Assembly (NCBI GenBank): GCA_905215145.1
Contig: CAJMOW010000063.1
Location: forward strand, 1 to 7,441
Direction of reading: 5' to 3'
Origin: an uncultured bacterium
GTDB taxonomy: Bacteria > Bacillota_I > Bacilli_A > RF39 > UBA660
DNA length: 7,441 nucleotides
The stretch's first letter is position 1; the number at the start of each line of letters is the position of its first letter. Below the pieces are notes generated by a model that was given only the letters and a program-made list of their open reading frames with translations, had not been told where the DNA came from and did no database searches. This document shows, one piece after another, positions 1-6,640 of this stretch. The position numbers and the translations under genes are program-made.

Positions 1-1
1 T

Positions 2-691
2 ACAAAAACAACTACTACTAAAAAAGAAGAACCAATAGAATATGAAACAAAAACTGATGAAATCACTGGATATTACAATAATTTTGAATCAAATAACACA
101 ATCGAATTAACAAAACAAAATATAAATAATTATAATGATTTTATGAGTTCTACTGAAAACTTTTATTTTTCTATTGCTGGTCCTTTTGTACAATATCATA
201 CATATGCTAATTTAGATACAGGAAAATATGAAAATTACGAAACAGATTCATATATTGAAAGAATACTATTAGTTACATTACTTAATGAAAAATATATAAA
301 TGATAATTCACTAAAAAAAATATTAAAACCTTATACAAAAAATGACTTAGACATTACTGCAGTAAATATAACTTTTATATTTCAAACAGATATTGATAAT
401 AAAATATATTATGATTACTCAAAAATAATGGCAGATAAAGATTTCGCTAAAACATTAAATAATATGCAAAATGCATATAAAAAAGGTGATTATAAAACTG
501 TGGAAAAATTATGTAATGAAAGTTGGGGCAAAAATGATATGGCTGATATATTAATGTTAGTATATGAACATAATATGCCTGAAATAGAAGTATTCCCTAT
601 AGAATCGCCTTCAGTAGATCTTGCACTTAAAATTATAGATAAGACTGGCATATATGATAGAGCTCATCAAAAAGTTTTAGTAAAACAATAA
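2..691 (+). CDS. C-terminal part of an unrecognised, probably exported protein (5' end missing)
   Basis: The frame is open from the left edge to a TAA at 689-691, giving 229 visible residues; the true start lies upstream of the window. An ATG at 143-145 is in frame but has no ribosome site, and the coding-like frame continues before it, so I treat it as an internal Met. The first visible residues are a Thr/Lys/Glu-rich stretch (TKTTTTKKEEP), typical of a spacer between a membrane anchor or lipid anchor and a surface domain. The rest is a mixed alpha/beta domain rich in Asn, Lys and Tyr, with one Cys (in KLCNES), a Tyr-rich patch (KIYYDYSK) and a predicted helical region around NNMQNAYKKGDYKTVEKL. 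I recognise no family or catalytic motif. Export is inferred from the low-complexity linker only. The gene ends directly at a terminator and converges with the leftward genes to its right. Confidence 0.8.
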   Translation, partial: TKTTTTKKEEPIEYETKTDEITGYYNNFESNNTIELTKQNINNYNDFMSSTENFYFSIAGPFVQYHTYANLDTGKYENYETDSYIERILLVTLLNEKYINDNSLKKILKPYTKNDLDITAVNITFIFQTDIDNKIYYDYSKIMADKDFAKTLNNMQNAYKKGDYKTVEKLCNESWGKNDMADILMLVYEHNMPEIEVFPIESPSVDLALKIIDKTGIYDRAHQKVLVKQ

Positions 692-723
692 AGCAAATAG
701 GTAAAATAACTATTTGCTTTTTT
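691..723 (+). terminator. Rho-independent terminator, probably used from both sides
   Basis: A perfect 10-bp stem (691-700 with 710-719, AAGCAAATAG / CTATTTGCTT) encloses a 9-base loop and runs into six Ts (718-723). It begins on the last base of the stop codon of the rightward gene. The leftward ORF 726-1043 stops just 3 bases to the right, so the same hairpin lies at the end of both converging genes. On the minus strand it is followed by a broken T-rich tract (TTTATTGTTTT), which would make it a weaker terminator in that direction. Confidence 0.85.
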
Positions 724-725
724 AT

Positions 726-1043
726 CTATAATGATTTTTTTGTAGTATTATTTAAATTATTAGATTTATTTGCCAGTGTTTTTAATGATTCCATAATTAA
801 TACATCATCTAAATTACCATCATTTTCCATTACAACTTGTTTTAACTTAGTAGCTAAGTTAGAATCTATATACTCAAGTTTTTCCAAATATTTTATTTCA
901 TTAATTGAATCTTCTGATTTTAAAACATTTTGTTTCTTTAATTGATTAAAAATATCATATAAATTATCATTGTTAACTAAATTATTGTTTTCAATAATCT
1001 CTAATATTTTAATAAACTTTTTTAATCCTTTATAAAAAAACAA
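726..1043 (-). CDS. Small helical hypothetical protein, start uncertain
   Basis: An ORF of up to 105 codons ending in TAG at 726-728. Codon use (AAA, GAA, TTA, AAT, GAT) matches the neighbouring genes. The translation is rich in Lys, Asn, Leu, Ile and Glu with helix-like patterning (EIIENNN, DIFNQLKKQN, INEIKYLEKLEYIDSNLATKLKQ) and no signal peptide or membrane segment, so a small soluble cytosolic helical protein is likely. I recognise no family. The only ATG/GTG/TTG codon near the front is TTG at 1041-1043, which has no Shine-Dalgarno site and lies inside a terminator-like hairpin. A stop is three codons upstream. An AAAGGA at 1026-1031 could serve an ATT at 1011-1013, but the 12-base spacing is long. 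It could instead be a 5'-truncated remnant. It lies 24 bases behind the 530-aa gene on the same strand. Confidence 0.55.
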   Translation of the reverse strand: MFFYKGLKKFIKILEIIENNNLVNNDNLYDIFNQLKKQNVLKSEDSINEIKYLEKLEYIDSNLATKLKQVVMENDGNLDDVLIMESLKTLANKSNNLNNTTKKSL

Positions 1044-1064
1044 ATAGAATTAAATCTACTTGTT
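1034..1064 (-). terminator. Terminator-like hairpin behind the 530-aa membrane protein gene
   Basis: Read on the minus strand, CAAGTAGA (1062-1055) pairs with TCTATTTG (1048-1041) with one G-U pair and a 6-base loop. AA (1064-1063) pairs with TT (1040-1039) to extend the stem to 10 bp. A run of seven Ts (1040-1034) follows directly. It starts 4 bases after the TAA of the gene ending at 1068. The stem is AT-rich, so it may be leaky. It overlaps the TTG start and first codons of the ORF 726-1043. Confidence 0.6.
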
Positions 1065-1067
1065 AAT

Positions 1068-2660
1068 TTATTTCTTTAAATTATAAACATATTTATTATT
1101 TCTTATATTAAGAACAATATCTATTTTTGTTGCATCTTTTAATTTTTTAGAAACTTCCATATAATAGTTTTGATTATCTTTTTTTATTTCAAAATTTGTT
1201 GCTGTAATATTATTTGATGTATATGTTTTATCACCTATCGTATATACAATTTGACCATACTTAGAAATTAAAGATATTAAATCATCATTAATACTTGAAG
1301 ATCCATCATAATTTAAAGTTGCGTTAATTCTTAATATTGTTTTATCTTCATATCCAGTAAATGATGGTTGCAAATACTCATTTAAGTCGTAGCACTCTGT
1401 TTTAGTTATACAAGTGTTATATTTTTTAGTAAATAAATCATTTAATTCATAATTCATTATAGTTAAGTTTCCTTTAATAAAATCATTATTAAATTCTAAA
1501 TTATTTTCAAGTTCTGTTTCTTTTGTAGTTATATTTTCATCTATATTTGTAGGTTTTAAATTTATTTTATATTCTGTATATTTTTCTCCAAACAATGTTC
1601 TAGTATAATTATCTAGATATACGAATGACATTTCTTTATCTTTTAGAGCTACAGGAATTTCATATATCAATACAAACTTATTTGAATCATTCTCTAGTTT
1701 CTGTGAATCATATACTGTACCTAGATCAGATAATGCTTCTTTATATTTTGAATCTATTGGATAATATATTCCTTTTCCAACTCTTAATTGAGTTTTTGAA
1801 GTATTTATTTTATTATTAGATTTTTTTGTTTCTAATAAAACAGCTACTAAATAGTTATCTGAAATATTTTTTTGTTTATAATTTTTTTGTGTTATATATG
1901 AATTTGTTATTTTCATTGAAAAATCAGATGTTGTAAAAAATGAATTAGTGTTTACTTTTTTAGAAAATTTCCAAAAATTAAGATAAATAAATGAGAATAC
2001 TACCATTATAAATATAGATGTAAAAATAATTATCATTTTTTTATTTTCTAGAAGGAAATATTTAAATTCTCTTATGTTTTTTCTTATATTTCTCTTAAAT
2101 TCATTTTTATCAAAGTTAAATTGTACTTCGTATTCTTCATAATCTTCAGAACTAATATTTAATTCTTGCAAATCTTTACTAAAATTGAATTTTTTTATGT
2201 CAAAGCCTATTGCTCTTACAAATGTAACAATCAAAAAAACTGCTTGAACCATAAATAAAATATTTCCTATATCCCTAAGGGCTCTTAAAACCTGAACAGA
2301 TACAAGTTCTGATTGCAATCTATAAACTATTACTCTTGAATAAGTTAAAAATACTAATGTAGAAATAACTAATAATATGTTTAATCCATAAAATAGAACC
2401 GGTTTTTCTTTCTTGTTCATTACAACAAAAACTATAATTGAAAATAAGATGACGATTACTCCCCAGATATAAGTCGTATTTGTAAACATAGAACTTGCAA
2501 TATTTTCTGGGATTATATATGCTACAGCGTTCAAATATTCATTAAAAAATGTTCTTACTATATTTGTTCTATATACAATTAATCCTAAAAAAACAAGCAT
2601 AACAAAGTGAAAAAATCTAAAATGTTTAATAAAAAATGCATATGGTTTTCTTAAAATCAT
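1068..2660 (-). CDS. Five-pass membrane protein with large extracytoplasmic C-terminal domain
   Basis: A 530-aa protein with ATG at 2658-2660, set by AGGGG 9 bases upstream. Membrane segments are visible at about residues 14-31, 64-81, 88-107, 131-149 and 209-229. Positive residues in the N-terminus, in the 82-87 loop (NKKEKP) and in the 150-208 loop place these inside. Residues 230-530 then face outward. The inner 150-208 loop mixes an acidic patch (SSEDYEEYE) with a basic helix (KRNIRKNIREFK). The outer domain is Ser/Thr/Asn-rich and beta-like and has two Cys (about 417 and 423, in CITKTEC) that could form a disulfide. Its first part (about 240-360, with LRVGKGIYYPIDS and FVLIYEIPVAL) looks immunoglobulin-like in the manner of DUF4352/telokinin-like domains, which is only an impression. 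The N-terminal MILRKPYAFFIKHFR style resembles hypothetical membrane proteins I associate with gut Bacilli metagenome genomes. No enzymatic motif is seen; function unknown. Confidence 0.88.
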   Translation of the reverse strand: MILRKPYAFFIKHFRFFHFVMLVFLGLIVYRTNIVRTFFNEYLNAVAYIIPENIASSMFTNTTYIWGVIVILFSIIVFVVMNKKEKPVLFYGLNILLVISTLVFLTYSRVIVYRLQSELVSVQVLRALRDIGNILFMVQAVFLIVTFVRAIGFDIKKFNFSKDLQELNISSEDYEEYEVQFNFDKNEFKRNIRKNIREFKYFLLENKKMIIIFTSIFIMVVFSFIYLNFWKFSKKVNTNSFFTTSDFSMKITNSYITQKNYKQKNISDNYLVAVLLETKKSNNKINTSKTQLRVGKGIYYPIDSKYKEALSDLGTVYDSQKLENDSNKFVLIYEIPVALKDKEMSFVYLDNYTRTLFGEKYTEYKINLKPTNIDENITTKETELENNLEFNNDFIKGNLTIMNYELNDLFTKKYNTCITKTECYDLNEYLQPSFTGYEDKTILRINATLNYDGSSSINDDLISLISKYGQIVYTIGDKTYTSNNITATNFEIKKDNQNYYMEVSKKLKDATKIDIVLNIRNNKYVYNLKK

Positions 2661-2669
2661 ATTATCAAG

Positions 2670-2692
2670 CCCCTATTCTATTATTTAGTATA
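2670..2692 (-). promoter_or_regulatory. Ribosome site and possible -10 of the 530-aa gene
   Basis: On the minus strand AGGGG (2674-2670) stands 9 bases before the ATG at 2660 and decides that start. A TATACT (2692-2687) about 12 bases further upstream could be a -10 element, giving a leader of about 20 bases. No good -35 is present; at that distance there is only a T-rich tract, with ten consecutive Ts on the minus strand at 2715-2706. The ribosome site is convincing and the promoter is tentative. Confidence 0.45.
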
Positions 2693-2738
2693 CAATAAAA
2701 AGAGTAAAAAAAAAAGTAGTTAATAAATTTTATTTTTA

Positions 2739-2821
2739 AGTGTTTAGTTTAGCTCAGTTAGTTTGCTCGTTAACCTATTTGTTAGCTCATTAATCAGTTT
2801 GATGTTTAAATGCTAGACACT
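2739..2821 (+). repeat. Foldable repeat-rich element with tRNA-like fragments
   Basis: The 169-base gap between two leftward genes holds an unusual stretch. The outer arms AGTGTTTAG (2739-2747) and CTAGACACT (2813-2821) pair over 9 bp with one G-U. An inner hairpin pairs GTTAAC (2769-2774) with GTTAGC (2781-2786) over a 6-base loop, also with one G-U. Both wobbles become A-C mismatches on the minus strand, so any RNA fold is better as a plus-strand transcript. TTAGCTCA occurs twice (2749-2756 and 2782-2789), each followed by GTTTG. TAGCTCAGTTAGTT (2750-2763) is like a tRNA D-arm and TTTAAAT (2805-2811) is like a T-loop, but the D- and T-stems cannot form. It may be a decayed tRNA-like sequence, a 3'-UTR structure, or chance. 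No gene is claimed. Confidence 0.35.
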
Positions 2822-2829
2822 ATTATTAA

Positions 2830-3345
2830 CTATTTTTTAATTTTCAATTTTTGGTCTGTTAATTCATTTCGGATGTAATAATCCCTTTGTAATAACACGT
2901 TACATTCTTTTATTACTTTTAAGGCGTTATGTGGCATGATAAACTTTTTTTGGTCTAAATCAACATATGGTTCTAATTCACTCAATCCAGATAGTTTACT
3001 CAGTTCAACTTGTTCTTGATATGGCCCTAAATATTTTTCTAAATACATATCTGAATACATTCCTAGATGTGTTTCTAGTTTTATAACTTTGTAATTTTTT
3101 TCCACAGTATTATTTTCACGATTTTCAAAAAAGTATTTAGGAGAAGCATTTTCTTCTAAAGAAACACTTGTTTTATTTTCTAACTCTTCATTTTTTTGTG
3201 AACTTTTATTTTGAGCATCAATAAATGTAGAAAAACAACTTGCCACAAATGTAATTCCTAACGCTGTCATTACAGTACATTCTCTAACCAAAACATATTT
3301 AGTCTTCTTATTTAAAATAGATTTATTTATTTTTAATTTTTTCAT
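2830..3345 (-). CDS. Membrane-anchored hypothetical protein or lipoprotein, 171 aa
   Basis: ATG at 3343-3345 with a clean AAAGGA (3358-3353) 7 bases upstream; stop TAG at 2830-2832. The N-terminus is strongly basic (about eight Lys/Arg in the first 21 residues), followed by a hydrophobic segment at about 22-42. VASC at residues 34-37 fits a lipobox, so it may be a lipoprotein cut before Cys37; the long n-region also allows an uncut N-in anchor. The outer part begins with a polar Gln/Asn/Glu linker (about 45-75) and then a compact region with YLEKYLGPYQEQ, LSGLSELEPYVDL and MPHNALKVIKECNVLLQRDYYIRNEL. Nothing in it matches a family I know. It is transcribed away from the CotH-type gene, from the long divergent region 3346-3756. 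No convincing terminator follows it. Confidence 0.82.
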   Translation of the reverse strand: MKKLKINKSILNKKTKYVLVRECTVMTALGITFVASCFSTFIDAQNKSSQKNEELENKTSVSLEENASPKYFFENRENNTVEKNYKVIKLETHLGMYSDMYLEKYLGPYQEQVELSKLSGLSELEPYVDLDQKKFIMPHNALKVIKECNVLLQRDYYIRNELTDQKLKIKK

Positions 3346-3413
3346 ATTTAAATCCTTTCACAAGTTTTACTTATATTAAATTTATATCAAATTATTGTTG
3401 ACTTATTGTTTAT

Positions 3414-3646
3414 TTCCATAATTGGAATAAGAAATATACGAAGGTTATGATATTTGAAATTTTTAAATCAATTAACATATTCATCATTATATAGTTAATA
3501 GTAATTCAATATAAGCAAATTTGATGAAGTTATAGTAACACTTTAATTACCTCATGTCAACACTAACTATTTTATCAACAATTTTGAATATATAATGTGT
3601 ATACTTAAATAATAGAGTACAAAATATAAATTTTTCCAGATAGGAA
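3414..3646. repeat. Pair of TTCC/GGAA inverted repeats, possible operators
   Basis: TTCCA-TAAT-TGGAA at 3414-3427 is a 5-bp inverted repeat. A second site, TTCC-AGATA-GGAA, lies at 3634-3646 in the same intergenic region. The arms are nearly the same and the spacers differ in base content. The first is about 70 bases from the 171-aa gene start and the second about 110 bases before the CotH-type start, so each could be an operator for one direction. Short arms in AT-rich DNA can arise by chance. Confidence 0.25.
3532..3560 (-). promoter_or_regulatory. Leftward promoter candidate for the 171-aa gene
   Basis: On the minus strand a perfect -35 TTGACA (3560-3555) is followed after 17 bases by TACTAT (3537-3532), which keeps four of six -10 bases including the conserved first TA and last T. 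It would start RNA near 3525 and give a leader of about 180 bases. A nearer promoter closer to 3380 is possible, but I find no well-spaced pair there. Confidence 0.45.
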
Positions 3647-3722
3647 TTTTAAATTTTTGATATATATTTTTTTAATTTTATATTTTTGTATTATTGATAT
3701 ATTTAATTTTATGTGATAAGAT
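3591..3722 (+). promoter_or_regulatory. Rightward promoter candidates for the CotH-VTC unit
   Basis: Two candidates are seen. A perfect TATAAT lies at 3591-3596 with no good -35 at the right distance. TTGATA at 3694-3699 is followed after 17 bases by TAAGAT (3717-3722), which would give a leader of about 28 bases. The second has better spacing but weaker boxes. AT-rich sequence makes both uncertain. Confidence 0.35.
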
Positions 3723-3741
3723 TTATTTGATTAATAAAAGT

Positions 3742-3747
3742 AAGAGG
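3742..3747 (+). promoter_or_regulatory. Ribosome binding site that sets the CotH-type start
   Basis: AAGAGG lies 9 bases before the ATG at 3757. The frame is open further upstream to a TTG at 3694, but that start lacks a ribosome site and would add a 21-residue tail (ILCDKIYLINKSKRLCY) before an otherwise standard N-terminal anchor. The ATG at 3757 is therefore preferred. Confidence 0.75.
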
Positions 3748-3756
3748 TTGTGTTAT

Positions 3757-6636
3757 ATGTTTGATATAAAAAAAGAGGAATTAAAAAAAAATAAACTTTT
3801 CTTTTTGATTAGTTTTTTGGTTATAATTTTATTTATACTATTAAGCTTGTTCATAAGTAAAAATAATAAGTTAGAAACTAAAGCCTTAGAAGAAAATGGA
3901 AAGAATACTATTTCAAAACTATTGATCAATGAAATAGTAACCTCAAATGATGGAGTATATTCTTCTGAAGATGGTAGTGTATGTGACTTTATAGAATTAT
4001 ATAATGGCACAGCTAATGATATTAATTTAAAAAACTATGGATTAAGCGATGAGAAGAAAAAATCTAAATGGGCATTTCCTGAAGTTACAATTAAAAGCAA
4101 TGAATACTTAATTGTTAATCTATGCGGAACTCAAAAAAATGGATTATATGCACCTTTTAAACTCAAAAGTGGTGGTGGAGAAACAATAGCACTAACAAAT
4201 GCAAACGGAAAGGTAATTGATGCAGTCGAAACAACAAATTTAGATAAAAATACTTCTATGGGAAGAGATTTGAATGGAAATTGGCACACTTTTGAACAAG
4301 TTACTCCTGGATTTGCTAATACAATTGAAGGATATAATAAATATATTGAAAGTCTTAATGGAGAAGAAGATATATTAAAAATAACGGAGTTTTTACCTAA
4401 AAATAACGGGAATTTCAAAATTAATGATCAATTTTTAGGATATATTGAACTTACCAACACCGGTGATGAGGAAATAAATTTAAAAAATTATACATTGTCA
4501 TCATCTGATGATACTAATAATATGAATTCAATATTTAAATATAATCTTCCTGATAAAATATTAAAGCCTAATGAAGTTGTAGTTTTATACACGTCTGGCA
4601 AAAACAAGAACAATGATATAATAGAAACAAATTTTAAATTAAACTCAAAAAATGGGGTTATTATACTAGGAAAAAATGGTAAAATTATAGAAAAACAAGA
4701 ATATAAAAACCTTGAAAATGGAATAGCTATGATAAAAGTTAACAATCAATTTGTAGAGTCAAATGTTATAAGTCCAGGTTATTCTAACGATAACAACGGG
4801 GTTGAAAAATTTAACGAGAAAATTAGTACACCTGATGATTTAATAATTAATGAGGTTATGAATAATAATTATTCATATATGCCACAAAACGGTAATAACT
4901 ATTATAGTTGGGTTGAATTAAAAAACAATTCAAATCATGAGATAAATTTAAAAAATTACAATTTATCTAGTAAAGACACAAAAATGTTTAATTTGCCTGA
5001 TAAAACACTTAAGTCTGGTGAATACTATATTGTAATGTTATCTGGAGATTCAAATCTCACAAATGATTCATATATACATGCTAACTTCAAACTTTCAAAG
5101 ATAGAATCATTATATTTGTTTAAAGATAATAATATTATTGATTCTGTAATGATTTCTAATATACCAAACGGATATAGTTATGGTAGAGGTCAACACGGAT
5201 TCTACTATATTAGTTCACCTACTCCTAACAAATCAAATAATACTGGAACTAGAGAAATTTCTGCAACACCTCTTGTAAGTATTTCTTCTGGAATTTATAA
5301 CAACGTTGATTCTGTAGAAATAGCCATAAATGCTCCTGGGACTATTTACTATACATTAGATGGAAGTAAACCTACAACATCTTCGAATGTATATAAAAGT
5401 CCTCTTTTTATAAAAAAAACTAGTGTATTAAAAGTAATATCAAAGGAGGATGGAAAGGTACAAAGTAATGTTGTTACTAAAAGTTATATAGTGAATGAAA
5501 ATCATACACTTCCTGTCATGTCTGTTTCGCTAAATCCAAACGAATTTAGGACTTTAGAAGCTAATACTAATTCAAACATAGAATATAGCGCATACGCAGA
5601 ACTCTATGAAAATGGCAAGAGTTTCAGTATTCCTTGTGGAATAAAACTATTTGGTGGTTCGACTAGATCATTGCCTAAAAAAAGTTATGCTTTAAAATTC
5701 AAAAAAAAATATGGAAAGTCCAAACTTAACTATAAAGTATTTGATAACAGAGATTTTTCGTCATTTGATACATTAGTTTTAAGATCTGGTTCTCAGGATT
5801 ATAAAACAACGTTTCTACGAGACATCCTAGGCACTTCAATGGTTGATGAGTATACATCTGTAGATGTACAAGCCTACAAATCGGTAATTCTTTACATAAA
5901 CGGTGAATATCACGGTATATATAATATAAGAGAAAAAGTTGATGAAACTTTTATATCAAATCATTATAATGTAAATGAAGAAGATGCTAATATAATGAGA
6001 ATTGATAATACAATTACTGTCGGAACATCTAAATTCTATACTTCCATACTTAATTATGTTAACAATAACAATATGGCATTGCAAAAAAATTATGACTACA
6101 TTAAGGAAAAAATAAACATTGAGAACATGGCAGATTATTGGATAGCTGAACTTTATGTAACTAACAATGATATAATAAATTGTAGGTTTTTTTCACATAA
6201 AGATGTTGATAATGGAAAATTACACTTCATATTTTATGATTTAGATTATGCATGGTATAACTACAGAAACAACTATTATTCCTTCATTTTAAACCCAAAT
6301 GGAATGCAAGAAGGATATAATTTAGATACTTTGCTTATGAGAAATATGATGAAAAATGATACATTCAAAAAAATTTTTTTAGAACGACTAAGCTATAACA
6401 TGAAAAACACATGGAAAAAAGAAAATATATTAAAAAAGTTAGACGAGATATACAATAAATTAGCTCCCGAAATGGAAAGAGATGTGAAAAGATGGGGTTC
6501 ATCAATAGAGGAATGGAACGAAAATATTGATAAATTAAAAGAATACATCGATAAAAGAGAAGATTATTTATTATCACAAACTAAAACACAGTTTGGCTTG
6601 TCAAACGCACAAATGAAAGAATACTTTGGTGATTAG
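3757..6636 (+). CDS. Membrane-anchored CotH-family kinase with three lamin-tail domains
   Basis: A 959-aa protein ending in TAG. Layout: basic N-terminus with anchor helix (14-33); lamin-tail domains (LTD) at about 54-188, 207-344 and 362-494; a chitobiase/hexosaminidase C-terminal-like domain (about 504-579, with TIYYTLDGSKPT); a CotH kinase domain (about 583-905); a helical charged tail. CotH landmarks are GIKLFGGSTRSLPKKSYALKF (628-648, nucleotide-binding region), GEYHGIYNIREKVDE (716-730), NND at 803-805 and YDLDYAW around 828-830. CotH kinases are atypical protein kinases; Bacillus CotH phosphorylates spore coat proteins CotB and CotG. Asp805 and Asp828 are 23 residues apart, the spacing I recall for the active-site D228 and D251 of Bacillus CotH, so activity is likely. 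Basic residues before the helix place everything after it outside the membrane. LTDs in bacterial exoproteins are thought to bind surfaces or ligands. This is not the short spore-coat CotH itself, so no symbol is given. The next gene starts 4 bases on. Confidence 0.92.
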   Translation: MFDIKKEELKKNKLFFLISFLVIILFILLSLFISKNNKLETKALEENGKNTISKLLINEIVTSNDGVYSSEDGSVCDFIELYNGTANDINLKNYGLSDEKKKSKWAFPEVTIKSNEYLIVNLCGTQKNGLYAPFKLKSGGGETIALTNANGKVIDAVETTNLDKNTSMGRDLNGNWHTFEQVTPGFANTIEGYNKYIESLNGEEDILKITEFLPKNNGNFKINDQFLGYIELTNTGDEEINLKNYTLSSSDDTNNMNSIFKYNLPDKILKPNEVVVLYTSGKNKNNDIIETNFKLNSKNGVIILGKNGKIIEKQEYKNLENGIAMIKVNNQFVESNVISPGYSNDNNGVEKFNEKISTPDDLIINEVMNNNYSYMPQNGNNYYSWVELKNNSNHEINLKNYNLSSKDTKMFNLPDKTLKSGEYYIVMLSGDSNLTNDSYIHANFKLSKIESLYLFKDNNIIDSVMISNIPNGYSYGRGQHGFYYISSPTPNKSNNTGTREISATPLVSISSGIYNNVDSVEIAINAPGTIYYTLDGSKPTTSSNVYKSPLFIKKTSVLKVISKEDGKVQSNVVTKSYIVNENHTLPVMSVSLNPNEFRTLEANTNSNIEYSAYAELYENGKSFSIPCGIKLFGGSTRSLPKKSYALKFKKKYGKSKLNYKVFDNRDFSSFDTLVLRSGSQDYKTTFLRDILGTSMVDEYTSVDVQAYKSVILYINGEYHGIYNIREKVDETFISNHYNVNEEDANIMRIDNTITVGTSKFYTSILNYVNNNNMALQKNYDYIKEKINIENMADYWIAELYVTNNDIINCRFFSHKDVDNGKLHFIFYDLDYAWYNYRNNYYSFILNPNGMQEGYNLDTLLMRNMMKNDTFKKIFLERLSYNMKNTWKKENILKKLDEIYNKLAPEMERDVKRWGSSIEEWNENIDKLKEYIDKREDYLLSQTKTQFGLSNAQMKEYFGD
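3916..5238 (+). repeat. Three divergent lamin-tail domain copies within one gene
   Basis: Three homologous units at about 3916-4320, 4375-4788 and 4840-5238. Each opens with a hydrophobic-I-(N/T)-E motif (LLINEIV, LKITEFL, LIINEVM), carries D/E-I-N-L-K-N-Y-x-L-S in the middle (DINLKNYGLS, EINLKNYTLS, EINLKNYNLS), then a proline-led turn and 'hydrophobic N-F-K-L' (APFKLKS, TNFKLNS, ANFKLSK), and closes near a Pro-Gly/Pro-Asn (TPGFAN, SPGYSN, TPNKSN). Copies 2 and 3 share an identical 17-base DNA run (4474-4490 and 4942-4958). They are probably ancient in-gene duplications. Confidence 0.8.
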
Positions 6637-6640
6637 ATAT

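Larger units (their letters stand above)
3346..3756. other. Divergent intergenic region, 411 bases, no gene
   Basis: The space between the leftward 171-aa gene and the rightward LTD-CotH gene is nearly all A/T with many stops in every frame, and I see no coding pattern. It holds the promoter candidates listed separately for both directions and two TTCC/GGAA inverted repeats. It is clearly longer than needed for two promoters. I see no riboswitch, attachment site or tandem array in it. Confidence 0.7.

Noticed and set aside
1625..1819. A 64-codon rightward ORF inside the 530-aa gene
   Set aside because: It is antisense to a well-supported coding frame, has Leu/Tyr/Ile-rich antisense-type composition and no ribosome site.
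2739..2821. A functional tRNA gene
   Set aside because: The D-arm GCTC is followed by GCTC instead of GAGC, the T-stem does not pair, and the outer stem is set off by extra bases from the D-arm, so a cloverleaf cannot form.
3694..3756. N-terminal extension of the CotH-type protein from a TTG
   Set aside because: No ribosome site stands before the TTG, while AAGAGG is well placed for the ATG at 3757, which begins a normal N-in anchor.
3753..4745. Three leftward ORFs of 85-95 codons (3753-4010, 4131-4418, 4488-4745) opposite the CotH-type gene
   Set aside because: All lie opposite the LTD region, have Phe/Ser/Leu-rich shadow composition, and break no further than the real frame allows.
6365..6577. 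A 70-codon leftward ORF opposite the end of the CotH-type gene
   Set aside because: Antisense shadow of a Lys/Asn-rich helical coding segment, with no own ribosome site or promoter.
6626..6640. Earlier TTG/GTG starts of the VTC protein overlapping the kinase gene
   Set aside because: They add only a few residues not typical of the family; ATG 6641 gives the usual distance to the RHEIKF motif and has an acceptable ribosome site.
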